A DNA stretch of 30,932 nucleotides, taken from assembly GCA_910585155.1 (NCBI GenBank), contig CAJUEC010000030.1:1-30932 (forward strand), written 5' to 3'. Position 1 is the first letter of the stretch; every line of letters begins with the position of its first letter. Of this stretch, positions 7,498 to 15,850 are shown piece by piece. The DNA is from an uncultured Oscillospiraceae bacterium (GTDB lineage Bacteria > Bacillota > Clostridia > Oscillospirales > Oscillospiraceae). The notes beneath the pieces were generated by a model, which saw nothing but the letters and a program-made list of their open reading frames with translations, did not search any database and was not told where the DNA came from. The position numbers were made by a program, and so were the translations under genes.

Positions 7498-8058
7498 TCA
7501 CCCCTTGTTCTTCTGGGCCAGCCGCTCCAGGGTGTAGTCCAGGCAGCCCCCCACCAGGATGTCAAAATCATCCATCCGTTCAATGACGCTGGAGGGCATC
7601 CCCTGCTCCACCCAGCTCAGGACGATGCTGGCCAGCCCCTGGGTGAGCAGCTCGGTCATAAAGCAGATCTGGTCCTCGGTCACGGCGTAGCTCCGGGCGG
7701 CCAGCCGGGTGCGGGCCTCCACCAGGGGCGCGGCCCACCGGCGCACATGGCTCTCCACATAGCTGCGCTCGTAGGCCCGGTACACGTTGAGCACCAGGGT
7801 CCGGTGCTCCCGCAGCAGGGTCAGGGTCCGCTCGATGGCGGTGTGCCACTCCTCCGGGCGGGCGGCCCCCAGCTGGTCCAACAGCATTTGGATGCCGTAG
7901 TCCACCACCCCGTACAGGTCGGGGAAGTGGTAATAAAAGGCCTGCCGGGAGATGTTGCAGCTCTCCACCAGCTCGGTGACGGTGATGTCGTCCAGCCGTT
8001 TGGTCTGGAGCTGCTCTGCCAGGGCGTTCATAATTTGATTTTTGGTAGATTTTGACAC
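7498..8058 (-). CDS. TetR/AcrR-family transcriptional regulator
   Basis: A 186-residue repressor-type protein. The N-terminal helix-turn-helix reads ITVTELVESCNISRQAFYYHF (about residues 26-46), the classical TetR pattern ending in an aromatic YYHF. The C-terminal ligand domain, with YRAYERSYVE and ILSWVEQGM, recalls the DhaS-like C-terminal type. The start is taken as GTG at 8056-8058, 7-8 bases after AAAAGGGG. A TTG at 8079 would leave almost no leader after the predicted promoter. It probably regulates the radical SAM gene and perhaps itself; the effector is unknown. Confidence 0.88.
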   Translation of the reverse strand: MSKSTKNQIMNALAEQLQTKRLDDITVTELVESCNISRQAFYYHFPDLYGVVDYGIQMLLDQLGAARPEEWHTAIERTLTLLREHRTLVLNVYRAYERSYVESHVRRWAAPLVEARTRLAARSYAVTEDQICFMTELLTQGLASIVLSWVEQGMPSSVIERMDDFDILVGGCLDYTLERLAQKNKG

Positions 8059-8088
8059 ATCGCTTCCCCTTTTCCCCAATTTTGAAAC

Positions 8089-8117
8089 ATTATACCGGGT
8101 TTTGGCCGGAGACGCAA
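8089..8117 (-). promoter_or_regulatory. Promoter of the tetR-like gene
   Basis: Minus strand TTGCGT (8117-8112), a 17-base spacer and a consensus TATAAT (8094-8089), giving a start near 8082 and a leader of about 24 bases before the GTG start. It lies back to back with the plus-strand TauE genes, for which only a weak candidate promoter (TTGACG near 8135) was seen. Confidence 0.7.
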
Positions 8118-8197
8118 GGAGCCTTCTTTGACACTTGACGGATTTTGTCCAGGAATAATTTTTCCCGCCTGCGGCACACTGACACGGGGTGAATGCG

Positions 8198-8563
8198 ATG
8201 GCACGGAAAACAAATCAAACGATGTGGTACGCTCTGGCGGGAGCCGCCGCCGGGGTGGTCAACGGCTTCTTCGGCGGCGGCGGCGGGCAGGTGCTGGTGC
8301 CTCTGCTGGCGGGCAGGTGCGGCCTGGACCAGCGGAAGGCCTTCGCCACCTCGGTGGCGGTGATCGCCCCGCTGTGCGCCCTGTCCGCTGTCATCTACTG
8401 GTTCCGGGGGCAGCTGGACCTGGCGCTGGCGCTGCCCTACCTGGCCGGAGGGCTGGCGGGCGGCTTTGTGGGCGGACGGGTGTTCAAAAAGCTGTCCATG
8501 GTGTGGCTGCGCCGGGGGTTTGCCCTGCTCATCCTCTACGGCGGGGTGAGGGCGCTGCTATGA
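8198..8563 (+). CDS. TauE/SafE anion exporter, N-terminal half protein
   Basis: A 121-residue membrane protein matching one half of the TauE/SafE (DUF81) fold. It has an N-terminal helix with the glycine-rich motif GVVNGFFGGGGGQVLVPLL (about residues 18-36), then GLDQRKAFATSVAVI, then two or three more membrane helices ending in LLILYGGVRALL. Full-length family members have two such repeats (about 250 residues); here each is a separate gene. The ATG at 8198 is preferred over an upstream GTG because GGGGTGA sits 5 bases ahead of it. The family exports sulfite, sulfoacetate and other sulfur or carboxylate anions; substrate here unknown. Confidence 0.85.
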   Translation: MARKTNQTMWYALAGAAAGVVNGFFGGGGGQVLVPLLAGRCGLDQRKAFATSVAVIAPLCALSAVIYWFRGQLDLALALPYLAGGLAGGFVGGRVFKKLSMVWLRRGFALLILYGGVRALL

Positions 8564-8919
8564 CGGATTGGCTCATCGCCGCCCTGGCCGGGGCGGCCAC
8601 CGGGGTGCTGTCCGGCTTCGGGGTGGGGGGCGGCTCGCTGCTGCTCATCTACATGACCAGCTTTGCCGGCGTGCCCCAGACCCTGGCCCAGGGGGTCAAC
8701 CTGCTCTACTTCCTGCCCGCCGCCGCCACCGCCCTGCCCGCCCACCTCAAAAACGGCTACGTGGAAAAGCGGGCGCTGCTGCCCGCCATCGCCGCGGGGC
8801 TTGCCTGCTCCGCCCTCACCGCCTGGGCGGCCACCGCCCTAGACGTGGACATTCTGCGCCGCTGCTTCGGCGGCTTTCTCGTCCTCATCGGCCTGCGGGA
8901 GCTGTTCAGAAAGGGATAA
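8560..8919 (+). CDS. TauE/SafE anion exporter, C-terminal half protein
   Basis: A 119-residue membrane protein overlapping the preceding gene by 4 bases (ATGA), implying coupled translation. It repeats the same architecture: GVLSGFGVGGGSLLLIYMTSF (about residues 13-33), then TLAQGVNLLYFLPAAATAL, AHLKNGYVEKRALLPAI, and a last helix containing VLIGLRELF. Its N-terminal repeat motif aligns with that of its neighbour, so the two probably assemble as a heterodimer equal to one full-length transporter. This pairing is an inference; both frames are intact, so it does not look like a broken gene. Confidence 0.85.
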   Translation: MTDWLIAALAGAATGVLSGFGVGGGSLLLIYMTSFAGVPQTLAQGVNLLYFLPAAATALPAHLKNGYVEKRALLPAIAAGLACSALTAWAATALDVDILRRCFGGFLVLIGLRELFRKG

Positions 8920-9001
8920 TTTCCCTTGCGTTTCCGCCGCTCCCGTGCTAAGATAGGTTCGCCGGACGGGCCTGCGGTTCGTCCAGCAGATTTTGGGAAG
9001 G

Positions 9002-9149
9002 ACTGATTAAATCGGCAAAGGCGATTTGCGAGAGATTTTGCGTCAGGATGCGGCGCAATTTCGCAGGAATAATTGTGTTTATTTCAAGAAATTGCAACAA
9101 GATCCTGGCGCAAAAGCTCCACAAAGCGCCGCAGGCGCATTTAATCAGT
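9002..9149 (+). repeat. Dispersed hairpin element, copy A
   Basis: A 148-base element with perfect 11-base ends (ACTGATTAAAT at 9002-9012, its complement at 9139-9149). Inside, 9035-9049 pairs with 9102-9115 (ATTTTGCGTCAGGAT against ATCCTGGCGCAAAA), and GCAATTTC (9055-9062) pairs with GAAATTGC (9088-9095). The 25-base apical loop (9063-9087), beginning GCAGGAATAATTGTG, matches copy B in 24 of 25 positions. Between the end stem and the middle stem, GGCG/CGCC, TTTG/CAAA and GAG/CTC also pair, so the whole element folds as one long hairpin. It lies between the TauE pair and the ZIP gene. Confidence 0.85.
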
Positions 9150-9177
9150 GCTTCCTTTGGTTTAGGAGCGCGTACAC

Positions 9178-9960
9178 ATGAATCCCATTTTGTTTGTCAC
9201 CCTGCTGACCGCCGCCACCGGCGTGGGCGGCCTGGCCCTGGGCGGGGGACTGGCCGTTCTGGTCAGACGGGAGTCCCCCCGGGGAACCAGTCTGCTGCTC
9301 AGCTTCACCGCGGGGCTGATGCTGGCCATCGTGGCCCTGGACATGGTGCCCGAGGCCATGGAGTCCGCCCCCTGGCTGCCCATGACGCCGCTGGTGCTGG
9401 TGGCCGGCTTTCTGGTGACCTACCTGCTCAACTGCTGGATCGACAAGAGCGCCCACCACGAGGACAAAAGCAACCCCCACCACTGCGCCTGCGGCCACCA
9501 CGACCTGCACACGGCGGGCATCGTGCTGGCGGCGGCGGTGGCCCTGCACAACGTGCCGGTGGGCATGGCGGTGGGGGCGGAGGTGGCGGTGGAGGGCATC
9601 TGCCTGGCCAGCGTGCTGACGGCGGCCACCATCGGCCTGCACAACCTGCCCGAGGGGATGAGCATCGCCATCCCTCTGCTCCACGACGGCTCCAAGGCCT
9701 GGAGCGCCATCGGCGTGGCGGCGCTGTCCGGCCTGCCCACGGTGCTGGGCGCGCTGGCGGGCTACCTGGTGGGCAATCAAGCCCCCGCCGCCCTGGCCGC
9801 CGCCCTCAGCCTGGCCGGCGGCGCCATGCTGTACGTGGTGTTCTTCGAGCTGCTGCCCGAGGCCTCCCTCCAGTGGAAATCCCGCTGGTCCATCCTGGCC
9901 ACGGTGCTGGGCTTCGCCCTGGGGGTGCTGCTCATCTTCAGCCATGGGCACCATCACTGA
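9178..9960 (+). CDS. ZIP-family divalent metal transporter
   Basis: A 260-residue, about eight-helix transporter of the ZIP/ZupT/GufA group, expected to bring Zn2+ or other divalent ions into the cytoplasm. It has the paired helix motifs ALHNVPVGMAVG (HN at residues 124-125) and GLHNLPEGMSIA (HN at 155-156), a histidine-rich loop between helices 3 and 4 (HHEDKSNPHHCACGHHDLH, residues 93-111), and a HGHHH C-terminus. In most family members both motifs read HNxPEG; here the first has Val in place of Glu. The ATG follows TTAGGAG. It is flanked by a hairpin repeat upstream and a bidirectional terminator downstream, so it appears monocistronic. Confidence 0.9.
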   Translation: MNPILFVTLLTAATGVGGLALGGGLAVLVRRESPRGTSLLLSFTAGLMLAIVALDMVPEAMESAPWLPMTPLVLVAGFLVTYLLNCWIDKSAHHEDKSNPHHCACGHHDLHTAGIVLAAAVALHNVPVGMAVGAEVAVEGICLASVLTAATIGLHNLPEGMSIAIPLLHDGSKAWSAIGVAALSGLPTVLGALAGYLVGNQAPAALAAALSLAGGAMLYVVFFELLPEASLQWKSRWSILATVLGFALGVLLIFSHGHHH

Positions 9961-9987
9961 GCCCTGCCAGCCCATCCCCGCAAAAAA

Positions 9988-10018
9988 GCGGCGGCGTCCC
10001 TCGGGACGCCGCCGTTTT
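9988..10018. terminator. Bidirectional intrinsic terminator
   Basis: CGGCGGCGTCCC (9989-10000) and its exact complement (10003-10014), with TTTT on the plus side and six A residues (9982-9987, giving a U-run on the minus strand). It serves the ZIP gene and the convergent membrane-protein gene. Confidence 0.9.
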
Positions 10019-10020
10019 GA

Positions 10021-10788
10021 TTACATCATCTTCACTGTAAAGAACACGGCCTGGGCAAACAGCCACCCCACCAGCACAAAGATCAGGTAGTGGGCCATTG
10101 TGACCCCCAGAATGAGGGCTACCGCCATGGCCGCCGCGGTGATGCCGCAGGTGATCCAGGTCATCATATAGTTGGACTCCACCGGCAGCACCCGCAGGCC
10201 GCCCAGCATCCCGTCTCCCTTTTTGACCAGGAAGGCCAGCCCCGCCGCGCCGGCCAGCGCCAGCCAGCCCCCGATGAAGCAGGCCAGCGTCAGCCTGGGG
10301 TGCTTCATATAGTGCTGCTGATACAGCCACACCGCCAGCATGCCGCCGCCGGTGAGCACCGCGTTGTAGAAGAAGGGGCGCTGATAGAGGAAAAAAATCA
10401 GGATGAGCACCGCGCCGGCGGCGGGCAGCATCACCAGGATCTTCAGCCCACTGTCATCCATGAAATAGCTCAGGGCGGAAATGACCCACAGCAGGGCTAG
10501 GCCCGCCGTCAGGGCCGCAGGCAGAATCACCGGCTTCCTGGCCCGGGCGCTGAGCACCGTCCAGACGGCGGCTCCCACCGTCAGCACCGCGCCGGCGATG
10601 ACAAACACCCGGAAAAATACCATCAGTCCATAGGCCACGACGCCCCCAAAGATCATATTCACGTAAACCTGACGCACCAGCAGAATCAGCAGCTCCACCG
10701 CCACCGCGCCGGCCAGCCAAAGGAGCATCCGGTTGAAGATCACGTCCTCCTGGTTCTTGCCCCGTTCCCGCTTTCCTTTCTCGAACAT
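10021..10788 (-). CDS. Multi-pass membrane protein, unknown function
   Basis: A 255-residue protein with a charged cytoplasmic N-terminus (FEKGKRERGKNQED) and about eight hydrophobic segments covering nearly all the rest. I recognise no domain or catalytic motif. The start is set at the ATG of 10786-10788, 9 bases after AAAGGA; a GTG two codons upstream is too close to that site. A promoter of its own is at 10886-10914, diverging from the cytidine deaminase gene. The leader of about 90 bases holds a small hairpin (GGGCGGTC-TCC-GACCGTCC near 10821-10840) without a U-run. Confidence 0.75.
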   Translation of the reverse strand: MFEKGKRERGKNQEDVIFNRMLLWLAGAVAVELLILLVRQVYVNMIFGGVVAYGLMVFFRVFVIAGAVLTVGAAVWTVLSARARKPVILPAALTAGLALLWVISALSYFMDDSGLKILVMLPAAGAVLILIFFLYQRPFFYNAVLTGGGMLAVWLYQQHYMKHPRLTLACFIGGWLALAGAAGLAFLVKKGDGMLGGLRVLPVESNYMMTWITCGITAAAMAVALILGVTMAHYLIFVLVGWLFAQAVFFTVKMM

Positions 10789-10885
10789 AGTCACCCGTCC
10801 TTTATCGTCGGTGGACGGTCGGAGACCGCCCTGTTTTTCTCTGCCTGAGGGCGCGGAACAGCCTGTCCCACGCCGAGCAGATTAT

Positions 10886-10914
10886 AGTATATCAGAAACT
10901 CCGCCGCATTGCAA
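10886..10914 (-). promoter_or_regulatory. Promoter of the 255-residue membrane protein gene
   Basis: Minus strand TTGCAA (10914-10909), 17-base spacer, TATACT (10891-10886), followed by ATAATC. Confidence 0.75.
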
Positions 10915-10946
10915 CAACAAAAATCGCCCTTCTCCGCACTTTCCCC

Positions 10947-10975
10947 TTTCACCCGAGAAGAAAAGCTGGTATACT
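10947..10975 (+). promoter_or_regulatory. Probable cdd promoter
   Basis: TATACT at 10970-10975 is a strong -10 box; the -35 region 17 bases upstream is weak (TTTCAC, 10947-10952). It diverges from the promoter at 10886-10914. Confidence 0.55.
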
Positions 10976-11038
10976 GAGGGGCACAAGGGCGGCCCGCGCA
11001 CCCTCCCCTGCGCCGCCCGCCGGAAAGGAGTTTTGACC

Positions 11039-11434
11039 ATGACCGACCAAGCGTTGGTAGACCTGGCCTTCCAAATGCTGGAGCGCTCCTACGCGCCCTA
11101 CTCCCAGTTCCCCGTGGGCGCCGCCCTGCTCTGCGCCGACGGCGCGGTGTTCACCGGCTGCAACGTGGAAAACGCTGCCTACGGCTCCACCATCTGCGCC
11201 GAGCGCACCGCCCTGGTGAAGGCGGTGAGCGAGGGGCGCCGGAGCGGCTTCGCCCGGCTGGCGGTGGTGGGCCGCGGAGAGGACTACTGCTGGCCCTGCG
11301 GCGCCTGCCGCCAGATGCTCTACGAGTTCGCCCCGGACCTCACCGTGCTGGTGGCCCGGGGGGACCGGCAGTTCGTCAAGCTGCCCCTGAAGGAGCTGCT
11401 GCCCCACGGCTTCGGCCCCGCCAGCCTGACCTGA
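11039..11434 (+). CDS. cdd: Cytidine deaminase
   Basis: A 131-residue protein of the usual length for the homotetrameric bacterial enzyme, which deaminates cytidine and deoxycytidine to uridine and deoxyuridine in pyrimidine salvage. The N-terminus has SYAPYSQFPVGAALL. The zinc-site motif TICAERTAL carries Cys53 and the catalytic Glu55, and PCGACRQ supplies Cys87 and Cys90. The substrate-binding GCNVENAAYG precedes the zinc motif. The ATG at 11039 follows AAAGGAG. The frame stays open upstream, but that part overlaps the promoter. The gene is isolated, with its own promoter and a hairpin terminator. Confidence 0.96.
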   Translation: MTDQALVDLAFQMLERSYAPYSQFPVGAALLCADGAVFTGCNVENAAYGSTICAERTALVKAVSEGRRSGFARLAVVGRGEDYCWPCGACRQMLYEFAPDLTVLVARGDRQFVKLPLKELLPHGFGPASLT

Positions 11435-11443
11435 TCCCTGCGG

Positions 11444-11483
11444 CCGAAGGGGCCCGCGCGTCCGCGCGGGCCCCTTCGCCGTT
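11444..11483. terminator. Hairpin terminator between convergent genes
   Basis: CGAAGGGGCCCGCGCG (11445-11460) pairs exactly with 11463-11478, followed by CCGTTT on the plus strand. The stem is very strong and the U-run short. Confidence 0.7.
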
Positions 11484-11911
11484 TACAGGAAGCGCTTCAT
11501 CTCTTCGATGTTGTCCTGCTCGGTTTTGAGCAGCCGGTCCGCCAGGCGGCGGACCTCGCCGTCCCGCACGTCGCTGTCCCGGATGGTCCGCAGGCTCTTG
11601 GTCACCCCCATGGTAGAGCCCTGGATCATCATTTCCGCGATGTTGGCGGGGGAGCTGTCCGCCATGGCCTTCACGGTGCTCATGGCCTCGGAGGACGCCT
11701 TGGCCACCGGGCCCAGCCCCTTGGGGGGCTCCCCCCGGGCCTGGAGCAGGGAGCCGGCGGCGTTTTGCAGCTGCTCATACTCGGTGAGCTGGCTGTTCAA
11801 GGCGGACACCAGCCCGGGCTCACCGGCGTATTTCAGCACCGACCGGATGCCCTCCCGCCCCATTTCGGCGGTCTGGTAGATGTGGTTGAGCAGTTGGTTC
11901 TCGCTGAGCAT
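11483..11911 (-). CDS. Conserved-type small helical protein, unknown function
   Basis: A 142-residue soluble protein without signal peptide or membrane segment, predicted to be almost entirely alpha-helical. The pattern of long amphipathic helices (ALNSQLTEYEQLQNAAGSLL; ADRLLKTEQDNIEEMKRFL) suggests a four-helix bundle of the ferritin-like or DUF2383 kind. The usual paired Glu/His metal-ligand motifs are not evident. The ATG follows GAGGTGAAGAGAC. No function can be assigned; neighbours give no clue. The hairpin element copy B lies about 80 bases upstream. Confidence 0.72.
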   Translation of the reverse strand: MLSENQLLNHIYQTAEMGREGIRSVLKYAGEPGLVSALNSQLTEYEQLQNAAGSLLQARGEPPKGLGPVAKASSEAMSTVKAMADSSPANIAEMMIQGSTMGVTKSLRTIRDSDVRDGEVRRLADRLLKTEQDNIEEMKRFL

Positions 11912-11990
11912 GTCTCTTCACCTCGCCCCTAGTATGCCCGAAACGGCGGAAAACCTGCGGGACCGGGGCTGGCAAAGCCTCCCTAATCTT

Positions 11991-12154
11991 AGAACCTGTA
12001 TTCACAACCTCAATTCACCATCTGACCGGGCCTTTTCCCGTCATGCGGCGTTGAATTTTCTTGAAACAAACACAATTATTCCTGCGAAAATTCGCCTTGC
12101 CTGACAGGAAAATCCCTCGGCCATCCGGCGATTTCGGCTGTGAATACAGGTTCT
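11991..12154 (-). repeat. Dispersed hairpin element, copy B
   Basis: A 164-base element with perfect 16-base ends (AGAACCTGTATTCACA at 11991-12006, complement at 12139-12154). Read on the minus strand, GAATTTTC (12093-12086) pairs with GAAAATTC (12060-12053) around a 25-base loop (12085-12061) that differs from copy A at one base. A middle stem pairs ATTTTCCTGTCA with TGACGGGAAAA. Stem bases differ from copy A in a compensatory way while the loop is kept. Its outer 32 bases are identical to window positions 1-32. It fills most of the 266-base gap between the small helical protein and the antiporter; nothing else was seen there. Confidence 0.85.
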
Positions 12155-12177
12155 TAAAAAGCTCGGTATTGCTGCAC

Positions 12178-13455
12178 TCAAGCCGAAGCGGCGTGTGTGT
12201 TTTTCTTCCGGGCGCTGGTGCGGCCCTCCTCCCGGATCTCCCCCGCCGCGGTGAGCGCGCGTTTGGTGAGCATGGGGCCCACCAGCTCGTACACCAGCAC
12301 GGAGAAGAGAATCACGCTGCGCACCATGGCCCCGTCGGCCAGCTGCTGGGCGGTGAGCGCCATGCCCAAGGCCACCCCCGCCTGGGGCAGCAGGGTGATG
12401 CCCAGGTGCTTTTTGATGCTCTCCCCGCACCCGCTGATGGCGCAGCTGCCGTAGGCCCCCAGATATTTGCCCAGGGAGCGGAACACAATATACACCGCGC
12501 CGATGAGCAGCACCATGGGGTTGGAGAGGATTTTCAGGTCCAGCTCCGCCCCGGACAGCACAAAGAACAGCACAAACAGCGGCGTGGTCCAGCCGTCCAC
12601 CCGGCCCATCAGCTCCTCGGAGAAGTCGCAGATGTTGCAGAACACGGTCCCCGTCATCATGCACACCAGCAGCAGGCTGAAGCCGAAATGCACCCCGCCC
12701 GCCTCAAACTCCACCATGGACAGGGCCACGGTGAGCAGCACAAAGCCGATGGAGATGGACAGGCGCTTGCTGCGGGAGTGGAAATATCTTTCCACCCAGT
12801 ACAGCAGCCAGCCCGCCGCGCCGCCCAGAACCAGGGACAGCACAATCTCAATGATTGGCTCCGCCAGCACGGTGACGGCGTTCACCGCCCCGCTCTCCAG
12901 CGCCGAGGCCACCCCGAAGGAGGCGGAGAACAGCACCAGGCCCACCGCGTCGTCAATGGCCACCACCAGCAGCAGCAGCCGGGTCAGCGGGCCGTCCGCC
13001 TTGTACTGCCGCACCACCATCAGGGTGGCGGCGGGGGCGGTGGCGGCGGCGATGGCCCCCAGGGTGATGGCGGAGGAGATGGAGATCAGCTCGGGGTTCA
13101 TCAGGTGGAGCACGATGAGCGCCGCGTCCACCAGGGCGGTGGTGGCCACCGCCTGGAGAATGCCCACGGTGATGGCCTGCCGGCCCATGCTCTTGAGCTG
13201 ACTCAGGCGAAACTCATTGCCGATGGTAAAGGCGATAAAGCCCAGCGCCACCTGGGAGATGATATTCAGGTCGGCCACCGCCTCCGGCGTGCCGAAGCCC
13301 AGATGGGTAAGGCCCAGCGCCCCCAGGCAGTAGGGGCCCAGCAGCAGGCCGGTGACCAGATAGGCGGTGACGGCGGGGAGATTTAATTTCTTGGCCAGGC
13401 GGGACATGAGCAGCCCGCCCACCAAAGAAAACGACAGCTGAAGCAGCATTTGCAT
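12178..13455 (-). CDS. Kef-type cation/proton antiporter (CPA2 family)
   Basis: A 425-residue integral membrane protein with about 12-13 helices, expected to exchange Na+ or K+ for H+. Family features are an N-terminal helix followed by RLAKKLNLPAVTAYLVTGLLLGP, LGFIAFTIGNEFRLSQLK, GAIAAATAPAATLMV, and the ion-binding LLLLVVAIDDAVGLVLFS with the DD pair of the CPA group. There is no cytoplasmic TrkA-N domain; the protein ends in a short basic tail. The start is set at ATG 13453-13455, 6 bases after GAGGTG; an in-frame ATG at 13476 lacks a ribosome binding site and follows the U-run of the leader terminator. Confidence 0.88.
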   Translation of the reverse strand: MQMLLQLSFSLVGGLLMSRLAKKLNLPAVTAYLVTGLLLGPYCLGALGLTHLGFGTPEAVADLNIISQVALGFIAFTIGNEFRLSQLKSMGRQAITVGILQAVATTALVDAALIVLHLMNPELISISSAITLGAIAAATAPAATLMVVRQYKADGPLTRLLLLVVAIDDAVGLVLFSASFGVASALESGAVNAVTVLAEPIIEIVLSLVLGGAAGWLLYWVERYFHSRSKRLSISIGFVLLTVALSMVEFEAGGVHFGFSLLLVCMMTGTVFCNICDFSEELMGRVDGWTTPLFVLFFVLSGAELDLKILSNPMVLLIGAVYIVFRSLGKYLGAYGSCAISGCGESIKKHLGITLLPQAGVALGMALTAQQLADGAMVRSVILFSVLVYELVGPMLTKRALTAAGEIREEGRTSARKKNTHAASA

Positions 13456-13478
13456 CACGGGCACCTCGCATTTCATTC

Positions 13479-13511
13479 AAAAAAGCGGACCCGTTTCTTT
13501 CAGCGGGCCCG
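13479..13511 (-). terminator. Leader terminator (attenuator) ahead of the antiporter gene
   Basis: On the minus strand GCGGGCCCG (13511-13503) pairs with CGGGTCCGC (13493-13485, one G-U pair), followed by six U residues (13484-13479). It lies between the antiporter promoter (13531-13559) and the start codon, so the transcript must read through it. No upstream minus-strand gene needs a terminator here. Confidence 0.75.
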
Positions 13512-13530
13512 CGTCTGTTGAGCGGAACAC

Positions 13531-13559
13531 ATGATAACACCCTCGCTGAAAAAACACAA
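13531..13559 (-). promoter_or_regulatory. Promoter of the antiporter gene
   Basis: Minus strand TTGTGT (13559-13554), 17-base spacer, TATCAT (13536-13531), with a predicted start near 13524. The leader terminator begins only about a dozen bases later. Confidence 0.6.
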
Positions 13560-13698
13560 GGCCGGTTTGAGAAAAAAATAACGAAATTCCGACCCTTTTC
13601 CGCCGAAGATTTGGAGGGGTCCTGTCCGCAAGCCCGGCCCGTGCCTGTTCGCCTGGGAACATGCTCCGCCCCTCGGAATTTTTCCCCCGGTAAACACC

Positions 13699-13728
13699 TT
13701 GCCGCTCCTCCTCTCCTTATGGTATAAT
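13699..13728 (+). promoter_or_regulatory. Upstream uvrB promoter candidate (P1)
   Basis: TTGCCG (13699-13704), 18-base spacer, consensus TATAAT (13723-13728). The 300 bases between the antiporter promoter and uvrB otherwise hold only the second promoter and palindrome described separately. Confidence 0.5.
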
Positions 13729-13779
13729 AATATGCTCAAAATTTCACCGTATCCGCTGAATATTTGTCCAATAAAAGAG

Positions 13780-13808
13780 TTGACAGATTAAAACCCATGT
13801 TCTAAGAT
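13780..13808 (+). promoter_or_regulatory. Main uvrB promoter (P2)
   Basis: Consensus TTGACA (13780-13785), 17-base spacer, TAAGAT (13803-13808), about 70 bases before the uvrB start codon. Confidence 0.8.
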
Positions 13809-13815
13809 AGAACAT
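13797..13815. promoter_or_regulatory. Palindrome over the uvrB -10 box, candidate operator
   Basis: ATGTTCT-AAGAT-AGAACAT is a perfect 7-bp-arm inverted repeat covering the -10 box. uvrB is an SOS gene in many bacteria, so this could be a LexA-type site. However, the Gram-positive LexA box is GAAC-N4-GTTC, the opposite arrangement, so the regulator is uncertain. Confidence 0.5.
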
Positions 13816-13878
13816 ATCATCAAGGGGCCCGCTGCTGGCCGCCGGCGTATCACAACACATGGTTATGGGGGATCACTT

Positions 13879-15843
<1,965 letters not shown>

Positions 15844-15850
15844 TCCTGCC

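Noticed and set aside
8971..9001. TauE terminator from GGACG...CGTCC near 8964-8984
   Set aside because: Short stem with an 11-base loop and no U-run; not convincing as a terminator.
9048..10040. 330-codon plus-strand frame overlapping the ZIP gene
   Set aside because: Different frame from the ZIP gene, begins inside hairpin element A, and encodes no recognisable protein.
11991..12154. Ordinary MITE with a TA target duplication
   Set aside because: Flanking bases of copies B and C do not show a clear target duplication, and terminal sequences differ between copies, unlike a MITE family with fixed terminal repeats; left open in the findings.
13479..13559. Fluoride or other known riboswitch in the antiporter leader
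   Set aside because: Only about a dozen bases lie between the predicted start and the terminator, too short for the fluoride aptamer or other known classes, and no conserved motif was seen.
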